Shown piece by piece: positions 11,544-20,601 of a stretch of DNA of 64,000 bases (its first letter is position 1; each line of letters opens with the position of its first letter). Source of the DNA: Odiellus spinosus (lineage: Eukaryota > Arthropoda > Arachnida > Opiliones > Phalangiidae); assembly GCA_963920705.1 (NCBI GenBank), contig OY987225.1, positions 3,732,501-3,796,500 of the forward strand, in the 5' to 3' direction. The translations under genes and the position numbers were made by a program. The notes under the pieces are model-generated. The model did no database searches. It had not been told where the DNA came from and saw only the letters and a list, made by a program, of their open reading frames with translations.

Positions 11544-11615
11544 ACTTGTTCGATGCCATGTTAACGATATTTATTTACCACTGTCCTTCGCCCTTTAACA
11601 TGGCATCGAACAAGT
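11544..11615. repeat. 21-bp perfect inverted repeat at the inner edge of the right arm
   Basis: ACTTGTTCGATGCCATGTTA plus one A at 11544-11564 is repeated in inverse orientation at 11595-11615, with 30 bp between. The right copy overlaps the inner end of the right terminal repeat. It could form a cruciform or mark the place where the arm was joined. Confidence 0.8.
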
Positions 11616-12273
11616 TTGCGAAGATGCAGCCCAATTAGACAATTTACCCAAGATAGTTTAAATATTTGTGTACCTTTCGTAAGAACTTAAGTAGTATAAT
11701 TATAAGGCAGTTACCACTCCATTTATGTACGGCGTTGTTATTGCTCCTAGTTTCTTGACGTACTTCCGCAAAGCAAAGACTATCAAATGAAGCTGTATAA
11801 TAGCTGTATAGTCTTTGCAAAGCCCCTAGAATTTTTTTTCCTGCACAGCATAGGTGCCCGAGACATAAAACATTTTTACAGGAGTTTTCTCTATATTTTG
11901 GTGTTCTTTGGCCTATTATTTACATATTTTACCTCGTCGTACGCGCCAGCCCCGTGGCAGTTACAAAACGAAACTTTCCCAGAATCATCATTTACCCTTT
12001 ATACATAGCTGTTCCAAGTTTCAGCTTGATTCGTGTGGGGGATGATAGTCTAATCCGACTTTGAAGTAGACATATCTTCCTATCTCTAGCATTATGGAAG
12101 AAATCCTCCAACCTTTGTTTTGCGGAGATTATTGATATTAATGAGCAGATTTCGCTCCACAAGAGCGTAAATACTATCAGAGATGACAACCAAACCAAAA
12201 ATTTTGAAATTTTAAGAAATTTATTTTTAACATTACTTGACCCAAAGGTCTACCTAGTGTTGTGGGTCTTCTT
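11611..12273 (-). repeat. Right long terminal inverted repeat
   Basis: Reverse complement of the left arm, 663 bp, with scattered substitutions and one copy of the 35-bp unit. It ends GGGTCTTCTT at 12273. Confidence 0.85.
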
Positions 12274-13150
12274 ACCTTTTTCGAGTAGAAAAAAATTTAG
12301 AGTATATTTATTTAAATTAATAAAAGTAAATGATGCGAGTTTAATTTTTTTTAATTGTTTATAACAAAGCAATCAAAGTTTTGGAGTACCGAAAATGTTT
12401 TTTTTGCGAGTATAGAAAGTAAATTATTTTCTTGCACTAAAAATATTTTCTGTACCTTTTTTGTTGTTTTTTTTTTTATCCCCATACGAATAGTTAATAT
12501 TTTCCAGCCCGAAAAGGAAATTTCTCCCTGGGCTGAAAGCGAAATTATTTCCTGTACGAAGAAAATGATTTTTTGCTCTAGTAGTAGTAATACTCTCGTG
12601 TAGTGAAAGAAAAAATTTAAGAGTTCTAAAGGAATTTTTTTGAAGTTTAAAAAGAAATTTTTCCAATGCCATATTTTTTTACCTACCGAAGATAATGGTT
12701 ATGCATTTTACTCAAGTTTAAATATAAGAAACGCCAGGGGATAAACCGCCATGATAGGGATTCAGAAGGCAGAAGTTTATAGAACAAGATAAAGGGGGAA
12801 AGGGCGGTAGGCTCATTTGTTGAGAAAACAAGCAAATCAGGAAGGGCGCGTGGTTTTTGTGTTGCTTTTCAGCCTACATGGGGAGGAAGGGTGTCGCGTG
12901 AAAATGAATTAAAATTTTAAAAGCTGTCGATAGCAGAAAGGACCGAATTTAAATGACATCACACGTTGTATCTATATATTTTACGGATGCCTAAACTTAA
13001 ATTTGTACTTCAAATTTTTTGAACTTGTGTTATTTGTAGGATATGGAATCTGTAATAAATCACTGGTCGTCAGACTTCAATCTCCCTTTATGTAATATAA
13101 CATTTAATAATAATAAAAAAAAACAAGAAAATATACACGGAAAAGATAAT
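12274..13150. other. No gene seen
   Basis: The stretch is AT-rich with homopolymer runs. Short frames on both strands (for example 12355-12603 and 12424-12672) mirror each other and show no domain. Confidence 0.4.
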
Positions 13151-13155
13151 ATATT

Positions 13156-13517
13156 TTAATAGTCGTCTGTCGTCATATTGTCGTCCCCCATCTTATTGTC
13201 CTTTCCCATATTCTTATTGTCCTCCACCATTTCCTTGTTGTCCTCTCCCATTATCTTGTCTTCTTCCATCTTATTGTTTTCCTCTCCCATGTTTTTGTTG
13301 TCCTCTCCCATCTTTTTCTTGCCCTCTCCGGTCTTCTTTCTGTCCTAGCCCACCTCCTCATTGTCATTTGTCTTTGTACTCGTTATCTAGATTTTGTTTG
13401 GTTAATGCTAACCACGTTAGGCCATCCATATTTTTCATAAACTCATCAAGTTCGTCATTTGAGTCAGAATCATCATGACAGCGTTTTTTGGTGGCACTAT
13501 TAACAATAAGAGCCCTA
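13156..13517 (-). pseudogene. C-terminal exon with acidic DNK-x-MGE repeats, unknown protein
   Basis: The minus strand reads from an acceptor-like TTTAACTTAG (ending 13518) into NSATKKRCHDDSDSNDELDE and a Trp-containing segment, then a run of about seven degenerate repeats of the form DNK-x-MGE, ending TAA at 13156-13158. On the plus strand these repeats appear as TTGTCCTCTCCCAT units. One frameshift near 13370 and a TAG at 13345-13347 break the frame. The repeats are both a coding minisatellite and a low-complexity tail. I do not recognise the protein. Confidence 0.35.
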
Positions 13518-13550
13518 AGTTAAATATGGTCCATAGACCTCAGTAGTTAG

Positions 13551-13820
13551 TCTACACCTAGGGATCCCATAAACCACCTGATAATAAGAGGGGTTAATAT
13601 TGTCCCCATTGTAAAGTGGATAAGAGACATTGTGAAGAAGGCAGTTGTAAAAAGAGGTGGTGTTACCCATTGGATCGAATTGCAATATGAAGAGTACAAA
13701 GGCAGATTACCTAACGTAAACTTATACGTAAGCCTTTTCGGTGGAATGCGATTCGGTGAAATGGGAAGTCTTAGAAGATATCGTAATGTTGATATTTTTA
13801 CGTACGTAGAGGGGGGATAG
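13551..13820 (+). CDS. Unidentified open frame of about 90 residues
   Basis: The frame is open from after a TAG at 13548 to the stop at 13818-13820 and contains VKRGGVTHWIELQYEEYKG and FGGMRFGEMGSLRRY. The opposite strand is also open over most of the same span. There is no domain that I know, so this may be a fragment of a mobile-element gene or chance. Confidence 0.2.
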   Translation, partial: STPRDPINHLIIRGVNIVPIVKWIRDIVKKAVVKRGGVTHWIELQYEEYKGRLPNVNLYVSLFGGMRFGEMGSLRRYRNVDIFTYVEGG

Positions 13821-13867
13821 AGTCGCGATGACATAGTTTTGCGTAACTAACTCAATTTAGTTACTTA

Positions 13868-14051
13868 AAGAAGACCCACAACACTAGGTAGACCTTTGGG
13901 TCAAGTAATGTTAAAAATAAACTTCTTAAAATTTCCAAATTTTTGGTTCGGTTGTCATCTCTGATAGTATTTACGCTCTTTTAGCGCGAAATCTGTTCAT
14001 TAATATCAATAACCTCCGGACGACAAAGGTTGGAGGATATCTTCCGTAATG
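13868..14051 (+). repeat. Solo end fragment of the SWIM-type transposon
   Basis: This 184-bp stretch matches the left arm start (9529-9712) in the same orientation, beginning AAGAAGACCCACAACACTAG, with more differences than the two arms show to each other. It is a relic of another copy. It ends exactly where the Helitron coding remnant begins. Confidence 0.8.
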
Positions 14052-15588
14052 TAGTTTCCTTGAGTAATGTTAGAAAGGCTCTAATACAGCTCAAACAGAT
14101 TAATCATCTATATCGTGATATTGATATTGAACAATGTAATATGGATTAAGTATGTGGGACAAATCTAAACGATTCAGAGAACTTTGAGGTTCGAACACAG
14201 CCTAAATCCATACTTCAGAGGCTTTCGGAAGCTGAAAAGGAAAATTTGTACGCCACTACAGTGTTCATCCGGTAAATTCAAAAAATCCTGCAGATTTGAT
14301 TCAAGCATTTCAGATGAAAAGAGTTGAAGGAGAGCCCCTTAGTAATTTCGAAAAAAAATTGGATATTTTATGTTTCCCAGATTTATTTCCTACTGGTGAT
14401 TACGGAAAACACTCCCATAGGCCTTTCGGGCCTTTGACTGATGCTGATTACGTCGCCTCCCGAATCATGTACAAAGACAGAAGATTTTCTTTGAATGAAC
14501 AATAATTTTCCACTGCTTCTATGAGAGTGAAATAAAAACATTGTCTGGGTCCATCAATTACATGCTTCGCATGACTAAAAACGCCCCTGTTTCTGTGTTT
14601 AATCTCCTGCAAGGCTTTGAGGCTAAAGACAAAGACCTTGAATCAAATTTGGCAGGCTTTATGTCAAATATGAAAGGAACGCAAAAATATTTCATAAAAC
14701 AACGGTTTGGAGCCCCAACTTGGTTCATAACTCTGAGTTGTGCTGAATATGATTGGTTGGATTTACATGAACATATAAGGAAGTTTCATACTAATCCTAG
14801 CGGAATGATACCGAATGAATTATGCACCTCTGATCCCGTTTCTGTGGTTTTGAATTATCATAACAGGTTTCAATCGGTTTTTAGAAACCTTATCATGGAC
14901 AAAGATAATCCTTGTCTGGGGAAGGTCGATAATTATTTTTGGAGAGTAGAGTATCAAGGAAGAGGGGCTCCACATTACCATTTTGTTCTTTGGATTAAAG
15001 ACGCTCCTAAGATTGGCAAATCTTTCAAAGAGGAGATAATTGCGTTCATTTTGAAACACGTCACTTGTGGTATCCCAGATCCGATAAAAAGCCCCACTTT
15101 ATATCAATATGTCATGCGATACCAGATACATAAACACAACTCCAGTTGTCTGAGAAAACAAAAAACCCAAAACGGCTTCATTGCCCGGTGCCGCTTTAAA
15201 TTTCCAAGGCCTGTTTCGTCTGAAGCAAAACTGAATGAACTTCATTCAACTATCCGAGACTATAAATCTTCAAAGTCGAGTCGTCGACTTTATGTTCTTC
15301 CAAGAAGTCGATCTGAAATTTTCGTCAATGAATACAATCCAGTTTTGCTCCTAGCCATGGCATGTAATATGGATATCCAGTTCATTTGTGACAACGAAAT
15401 GGCTATGGCTACTTACGCAACTTCTTACTTGACTAAAAAAGAAAAGTCGGATCAAATAGATTTATGGAATGAGTTAGGTGATAAAAATGCTTCCAGTCGT
15501 CTCTGGACTTTAGGTTTTAAAAAGCTTACACATAGAGAATGTGGTGCCTACGAAGTAGCGGACCGTCTGTTGGGAAATCATTTGTATG
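14052..15588 (+). pseudogene. Helitron Rep (rolling-circle replication initiator) remnant
   Basis: The Helitron-like N-terminal region starts near 14060 (VRKALIQLKQINHLYRDI) and continues through FPDLFPTGDYG (14385). A clean frame at 14541-15605 carries the Rep hallmarks: APTWFITLSCAEYDW, the metal-binding His pair in RGAPHYHFVLW (near 14967-14990) and the tyrosine region YATSYLTKKEK (near 15410). Rep nicks and joins single DNA strands during rolling-circle transposition. At least three shifts or stops lie before 14541. After GNHLYEKS the Helitron match ends abruptly at about 15588, where dUTPase sequence begins, so the helicase half is missing. Confidence 0.85.
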
Positions 15589-16102
15589 AAAAAAGTGCCA
15601 ACTAGAGCTACGAATTGGTCAGCAGGCTTGGACTTTTACTCATTGTATGACACAGTAATCCCCGTCAATGGACTTGTCAAAGTACACATAGGGATTGCAC
15701 TTGAACTACCCCCTTACACCGTGGGGACGTTGCTGGGCAGGTCGTGTAAGTTTTACAATATTAAACTTAAAACTAACTTTTAAAATTATAGCTAAAATTT
15801 CTATTTTAGCGAAACTTTTGGAGGGTATTTTTGTCTATCCGGGGATTATAGACTCAGACTTTCGTGGCGAATTACAGATCATGCTAAGAACCAACTTAGA
15901 AACGGAATATACCATTAAAGCCGGTGACAAGATAGCCAAACTAGTAATTACCCCAATTTTAATCCCAGTTCTCTGCTAAGCCACGGTATGTTTTTTCTTC
16001 AAAATATTGAAACTTAATTTTACTAAAAAACCATTTTTCTGAATTTGTTAGGCATTAAGTAACACCGTTAGAGGCATTGGCGGCTTTGGCTCAAGTAATT
16101 AA
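15586..16102 (+). pseudogene. dUTPase, three exons, one nonsense codon, N-terminus cut
   Basis: dUTPase hydrolyses dUTP to dUMP and pyrophosphate. Exon 1 (15586-15745) has motif 1 as SAGLDFYS and motif 2 as GTLLGRS. Exon 2 (15810-15985) has motif 3 as GIIDSDFRGELQI and motif 4 as AGDKIAKLVI. Exon 3 (16052-16102) has motif 5 as RGIGGFGSSN. Junctions are GTAAGT/TTTTAG and GTATGT/TGTTAG, and all phases fit. A TAA at 15977-15979 is the only break in the spliced frame. The first residues (KVPTRATNW) match the middle of a normal N-terminus, so earlier codons or an earlier exon are lost at the Helitron junction. Such genes occur in animals, large DNA viruses and some mobile elements; the source here is unknown. 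Confidence 0.85.
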
Positions 16103-16143
16103 TGTATATTGACCGCTAAACAAATGATTAAATTTGATTTTAC

Positions 16144-16271
16144 CTTTGATTCATTATCTCGTTGTGAATTGATGACTTTATTGTTTTCATTACTTTTTAG
16201 CCACTTTAATCCATTATAAACTTTTGTATTTCCATAGCTGAATCTTTTTCCGCATTCCATGATGTAGTGAG
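16144..16271 (-). CDS. Possible internal exon, 42 codons
   Basis: The segment is flanked by an acceptor-like TTTTTTAAAG and a donor GTAAAATC and is open in one phase, with HYIMECGKRFSYGNTKVYNG followed by LKWLKSN. It lies downstream of the minus-strand gene ending at 16682 and opposite the dUTPase tail. No domain is recognised. Confidence 0.25.
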
Positions 16272-16681
16272 CTTTAAAAAAAACAGAAAAAATTATTAAT
16301 ATCTATATAACTTTTTTTAACAAAGCTAATTAAAATACTTTTAGTCATATCCTTTTCTTAATATAAACGAGAAACTGAATTTTTCCGTCAGAGCCTGCAC
16401 TATTTTAATCAAATATAATAATTAAATATAAAATAACGAACAAAAATACATTTACGTACCTGAGAAAATAAAATATAAAATGGCGTCATACCCCTCGTAT
16501 CTGTTTTAAGAAATGTAGACTTTTGTTTTACTCTTACTAACGTCAAAGAAAATGTGAGCCTCGCAAACCATTTTTCATTGGTGGGCTAACATTTTGTATT
16601 TTTCTTAATAAAGAGATAATAACACAAATTTTTTTAATTCAAAATGTATTTTTATTTTCAAGATATTTCTTCATCACTATA

Positions 16682-17242
16682 TTATTCATCTGTGTCGCAT
16701 TTTTTATAATTGAGAATATAATCTTTAAGCCAATTTTTTAGTTGTTTAGATTTACAATAATATTTACGGATCTACAAAAAAAAATTAAATATTAATATTT
16801 TATTTTTTAAACTATTTTCAACTACATACCTTTTCTTCTAATCTTAACACTTTGGAGTCATAATCCGCAATTGAACTATACTGACCGTCAAAGAATTCGC
16901 GGTATCTAATATAAAGTAATTTTTTAGTTCAATTTTTAATTTGTTGAAAAAAAAAAAAAAATCGACATACTTTAGGGCAAAAATGACAATTTTGTACGAG
17001 ATGAATTGATGGAACATTTCTTGGTTATGAAACTCCCATCCCATAAAGTTTAAAGCTTTATACGGACAATGGTGGTTCGTATAATGGTAAGGACATACTG
17101 TTAATGCTTTATCCCCAAACGTTTTAACATTGCAACCCCATAATATGGCTTGAGGATGAAACAAATAATTGTCAAATTCTCCCACATTTAATTTACCAAA
17201 TTCAGGCGTTATGAAATATGAGTAAGAAAGAGACAATAAAAG
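16682..17242 (-). CDS. Three exons of an unidentified gene, 3' end
   Basis: Exon A (16971-17242, acceptor TTACCAG) encodes LNVGEFDNYLFHPQAILWGC and CPYHYTNHHCPYKALNFMGW. Exon B (16830-16905) and exon C (16682-16771) follow with clean junctions (GTATGTCG/TTATATTAG and GTATGTAG/TTTTTGTAG), and all phases fit. The spliced frame is uninterrupted to TAA at 16682-16684, with AATAAA about 25 bp further. The CPYH...HHCPY cluster could bind a metal. The short C-terminal exons are Lys- and Tyr-rich. Upstream exons beyond 17242 were not found. I do not recognise the family. The intact frame and good splice sites suggest a gene that was recently functional. Confidence 0.55.
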
Positions 17243-17515
17243 CTGGTAACAATTTTATTCAAATTAAATTATAAGGTAAAAGTAACGATTTTTATTTCCC
17301 CCGTGGCACAACCGCTTTAAAAAGTAACCTAATTTTTTATAATAGAGAGAGAGAGAAAGTGTATTACGGTTTACTAGAGGAGAAAGAGAAAAACGTTGCT
17401 AAGCTCCTAAGTACAAAACGCCAGAAGAGAGATGTTTTTAGGCTCCCGCGTACAAAAGCGAGGGCCCTCCGGCGAGAGCGGAATTCTAGTTTTTTTTTGC
17501 AACAAGTTGGAGATG
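17243..17515. other. No gene seen; short AG microsatellite
   Basis: A run of alternating AG lies at about 17344-17356. The frames here are open on both strands, with no domain. Confidence 0.4.
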
Positions 17516-17757
17516 TCAAAAACAAGTTCTCTCGAGCCCAGGGAGTGTTCTTTGCCAAACAGTTAGATGTCCATTATCTTTATATGGAACCATTATAAAC
17601 AAATCAAGAGGGTATGCCGAATCCCCAAGCAAATGCCCATAAAATGTCAATTTACTTTTCTGGCATAAGTCTTTATAAATATTGCTATTTTTCAAACACG
17701 AGCGTCGTGCACTGAACCTGGCCATCGAACGCAGAGGTCAAGGAACATCAATTTTTC
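17516..17757 (-). pseudogene. PIF/Harbinger transposase fragment (DDE_Tnp_4)
   Basis: Reading the minus strand, WPGSVHDARV (near 17735-17705) is the region of the first conserved Asp ahead of an N-S-x-I-Y motif. After a small frameshift, GHLLGDSAYPLDLFIMVPYK (near 17640-17585) carries the second conserved segment, followed by DNGHLT. These motifs are diagnostic of HARBI1-like transposases. The fragment ends in foreign sequence after TVWQR. It abuts the YqaJ half on the opposite strand. Confidence 0.8.
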
Positions 17758-17767
17758 ATTACACACG

Positions 17768-18090
17768 CCTTGTACTTAACCGAAATGATAATTATTTTTA
17801 TCAGGTGCAAGGGCAGCTACATATAACTAGAAGACAATTTTGTCACTTCGTTATTTATACAGAAAAGGGCATGCACATTGAAAAAATTCAACGTGATGAT
17901 GAATTTTGGGAATCTAAAATGAAGCCCTATCTCCTGAAGTTTTTTCATAATGCATTTCTACCCGAGGTCGTAGATTAACGATTTCAAAGATCTATGCCGC
18001 TAAGAGAGCCCGCTTACGTAGAAGCAGAAATAGCTAAGAGAAAATTAGAAAAATAAGCCAAAGAAATCGCAAAATCTAAAAAGGTTAAAG
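17768..18090 (+). pseudogene. YqaJ nuclease, C-terminal half
   Basis: The plus strand encodes NDNYFYQVQGQLHITRRQFC, then a strand segment FVIYTEKGMHIEKI and DDEFW, and ends LPEVVD. These are the Gln motif and the C-terminal helices of YqaJ (viral recombinase, lambda-exonuclease fold). TAA codons at 17976-17978 and near 18054 interrupt a basic tail that stays readable to about 18090. The N-terminal half with the catalytic acidic residues is absent. Homology begins right after the antisense Harbinger piece, so a rearrangement has joined the two. Confidence 0.75.
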
Positions 18091-19125
18091 GCAAATAATA
18101 ACCCTTTTCTTTTAGTATAACTTGTCATTATCCCTTTATTGTATATATTTTCAATAACCTGTAAATACCCCTTTCATTGTACATATAATTATTATTATTT
18201 TCTTTCATATCATATTATTATTTTTTTATATATAAAATATAAAATATATATCTGAATGAATCAATTATCTTTTTGGCTCTCCATATGTTACAAAATGGAC
18301 TCTTTATTTCGTAAGCACACAGCGGCACACAGTAACTAATTATGTTAACTTCCACGTAGTTCTCGCAACCTGTAAATAGAATCATTCCATAGTGAAAATG
18401 CAGCACCAAAGAGCCAATAAGCGGGTATATCAATAAGCTTGGAAAATTTGGGGTGTAATGAGTTGCTGGCTATCCATGGTTATAGATTGTACGGGAATCT
18501 CGGGATGAAAGCAGCGTTTCGGTAAATGGTTCCTTTTGTTCCCCTTCCTTTGCGTAGGGAGGGGAGATGAAAATTGGAACCCAGCATGAAAAATCGCTAC
18601 TCTCTAAACTATTGGGAGGGGAGGGTAAGGGGTAGATTTGAAAGGTTCCAAAGAAATTTTTCTGAACAGGCGAGTTTTGAAAAACTTTTAGACTGCCATC
18701 TTCACCCCAGCTTATAGCTAAGACTTCTTATTCTCATTAGTACGCCTTTTTGCTCACACCGCGTCGCTAGTAAAAGGCGGGAGTTTTTAAAATTTGGCCC
18801 CAAAAAGAGCGAAATTAGTGGTACGGGTAAACGCTTATATCTCGAAGACTATTTGTCTTGGCGTAGTAAAAAAAATATCCTTTGTGTATAAAGAATTGTT
18901 CTATCATATTAGAGTGTAAAAAAATTTTTGAAATACGAAATCAATCTTTTTACGCTACTTAAAAAAGGGTCTTTTTGCAACGTTAATTAAAAATTAACCG
19001 TTAGCGCTATTTACATTTTCCTCGATGAAGTTCTAGTATGTACCCTATTAAGTATAATAAAAAATAGTTTAATCATTTGAGGTGATTCATAGGTGAATGG
19101 CGTGTGATATCCCGAACCCTGTTTT
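18091..19125. other. No gene seen
   Basis: AT-rich at first, then mixed. No recognisable domain on either strand. The part near 18650-19125 may be the untranslated leader of the retroelement whose primer site lies at 19126-19139. Confidence 0.35.
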
Positions 19126-19139
19126 CGCTCCTGACACCA
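19126..19139 (-). promoter_or_regulatory. tRNA-Leu-type primer-binding site beside an LTR edge
   Basis: On the minus strand the sequence reads CCTAAACA then TGGTGTCAGGAGCG. TGGTGTCAGGAG matches the complement of the 3' end of many leucine tRNAs, and the preceding CA is the expected LTR end. The LTR would run upward from 19140 for an unknown length. No matching second LTR was identified, so this is a remnant of a 5' end. Confidence 0.45.
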
Positions 19140-19421
19140 TGTTTAGGGTTAATTATAAAATTAAATAAAAATGATAGGGCATAATCGACTCGATCGTTGC
19201 CTAGAACAGACACTCAAGTTTAAGAAGAGCTAAGTCAAATTAAGCTGCGATGCGTAGAACCGGAGCTAGCGTAACTAGAAAATTGCGTTATTCGTGAGGC
19301 TTTACCTTAATCAAAACCAAATACAACATTTTACTGTGATTTTAATATTTTTAACATCAAAACAGATCTTTTAATTGTGATAATTCATTGTGATATTTTG
19401 ACACGGGTTAAATAAAAAAGT

Positions 19422-19845
19422 TTACTCAGTGTTTCCAAATTTACTCTGTTTTAACTTTAAATTACCCACAGCTAATCTTTGGAGCTTCGCACCGTTTCTT
19501 GAATAATCCAAAATTGACGGGCAAGAGCCAGCCATCAATGCTTGTCTATGTCTGCTATAAAGCTGTTCTAGAAGGTCCTGGTTAAAATGGGTCGTCAACA
19601 CAAATGTTGCCCCTTGGGCTAACAAAAAAGGGATCATTTCCAAAACTGCCAGAGCTGTGTAATAATATATTTAATTATTTTTGTTATATAAGTTGTTATA
19701 TAAGATTATTAACTAACTTGTTTGACGAAGTCCCAAGAGTGTCTCCTGGGGAAGCAGCATTTTCTTCTTTGTTTGATTGTTAACGGGTTCATTATTAACG
19801 TATGTCTCCCATTCATCAAGGTATGGCAAAAAAACTTATTTAAAC
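19422..19845 (-). pseudogene. P-like (THAP9 family) transposase C-terminal fragment with intron
   Basis: Exon 19718-19845 reads PYLDEWETYVNNEP and ends at a GTTAGT donor. Exon 19422-19654 starts after TTACACAG and reads TLAVLEMIPFLLAQGATFVL, then HFNQDLLEQLYSRHRQ. Joined, they give the G-L-x-x-T ... FVLT ... NQD-x-LE-x-x-x-x-x-x-R pattern of the C-terminal part of P-element and THAP9 transposases. The N-terminal catalytic part is absent. The fragment stops 10 bp short of the MITE at 19855. Confidence 0.65.
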
Positions 19846-19854
19846 CACTAAAAC

Positions 19855-20171
19855 CAGAAATAGATGAACCGAAATTATCAACGAGAGCTTAGATTGGGAA
19901 ATGCATTTTATTTGGAGTGAATGGGGAGGGTAAGCACTGGGGGAAGTGGCTTCCTCGGCCTCAAGGAAATACCGAGGAGGATCTTGGGAAACTGATCGCC
20001 CCACGTAGCGACGGCTGCAAACCAAGCCAGGTGGCGCATTCAACGTTTCTCGGCTAGGCGAAATTCCGAGGGGGAGGGGGCTACAACTGTCGTCTAAGAG
20101 AGGGGAAACGGAGAACTTGCCTGTGGCGTTAGAGGAATAGCTCGTTGATAATTTCGGTTCATCTATTTCTG
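19855..20171. mobile_element. 317-bp non-autonomous element with 31-bp TIRs and 7-bp target duplication
   Basis: The left end at 19855-19885 (CAGAAATAGATGAACCGAAA and 11 more) is the exact inverse of 20141-20171. CTAAAAC lies directly outside both ends (19848-19854 and 20172-20178), a clear target-site duplication. The inside has no coding capacity. The TIR length of 31 bp, the CA start and the neighbouring P-like transposase scrap point to a P-type MITE, but hAT-like families also start CA, so the family is not certain. Confidence 0.85.
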
Positions 20172-20178
20172 CTAAAAC

Positions 20179-20510
20179 GAATAATAATAATAATTAATAG
20201 TGCTCTTTGACTGTTCAATATAAAGGCGAACGTACGCGAAACCTGCTATCATCAGCTCTAGTATACGGAGAGAGGTTCTCATTTGCTTTGTTTCTGCCCT
20301 CATAAAGGTGCCCAACATTCATAAGATCTGTTTCATTATGCTTAAGTTTATAATGAATTTGGACTTGTGTTATAATTAACTATGATTTATTCGGGTCATA
20401 TCTACTACGCCTCTCTATTCTCTCTGCTGCGTAGTTAAAAAACAATAATAGTACGAGTACATATATTTTAATTTAAAGAATGTGGCGCCATCTATTTGTA
20501 TTACGAAACA
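20179..20510 (-). repeat. 3' LTR of the gypsy element (start clear, end uncertain)
   Basis: On the minus strand the LTR starts TGTTTCGTAATAC at 20510, directly after the polypurine tract. An AATAAA is present on the minus strand near 20388. The inner limit toward 20179 is not defined, because the MITE and its target duplication lie there. Confidence 0.5.
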
Positions 20511-20520
20511 TCCCTTTTTG
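20511..20520 (-). promoter_or_regulatory. Polypurine tract of the gypsy element
   Basis: CAAAAAGGGA on the minus strand sits between the end of the pol frame and the TG that opens the LTR. This is the usual place for the plus-strand primer of an LTR retrotransposon. Confidence 0.6.
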
Positions 20521-20601
20521 TAAAGAAAACAAAACTACTTAACATTTTAGTCTACTGAATACTGATACAAAATAAAATATGTAGCAACGAGTAATTTTAG
20601 A

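Larger units (their letters stand above)
9529..12273 (-). mobile_element. DNA transposon with ~0.66 kb inverted ends, SWIM-type transposase
   Basis: The outer ends match from AAGAAGACCCACAACACTAG at 9529 to its reverse complement ending at 12273. The arms are 9529-10259 and 11611-12273, and they agree closely apart from a 35-bp triplication in the left arm. Between them lie three minus-strand frames, which together look like one transposase with a zinc-binding N-terminus, a helix-turn-helix region and a C-terminal SWIM finger. The DDE core between the last two is missing, so the copy cannot encode its own transposition. The helix-turn-helix region resembles the segment ahead of DDE_Tnp_4 in PIF/Harbinger and ISL2EU-type elements; that assignment is inference. 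I could not define a target-site duplication. A third partial end lies at 13868-14051. Confidence 0.8.

Noticed and set aside
19840..20043. 67-residue minus-strand frame
   Set aside because: It runs across the end of the MITE and has no recognisable content.
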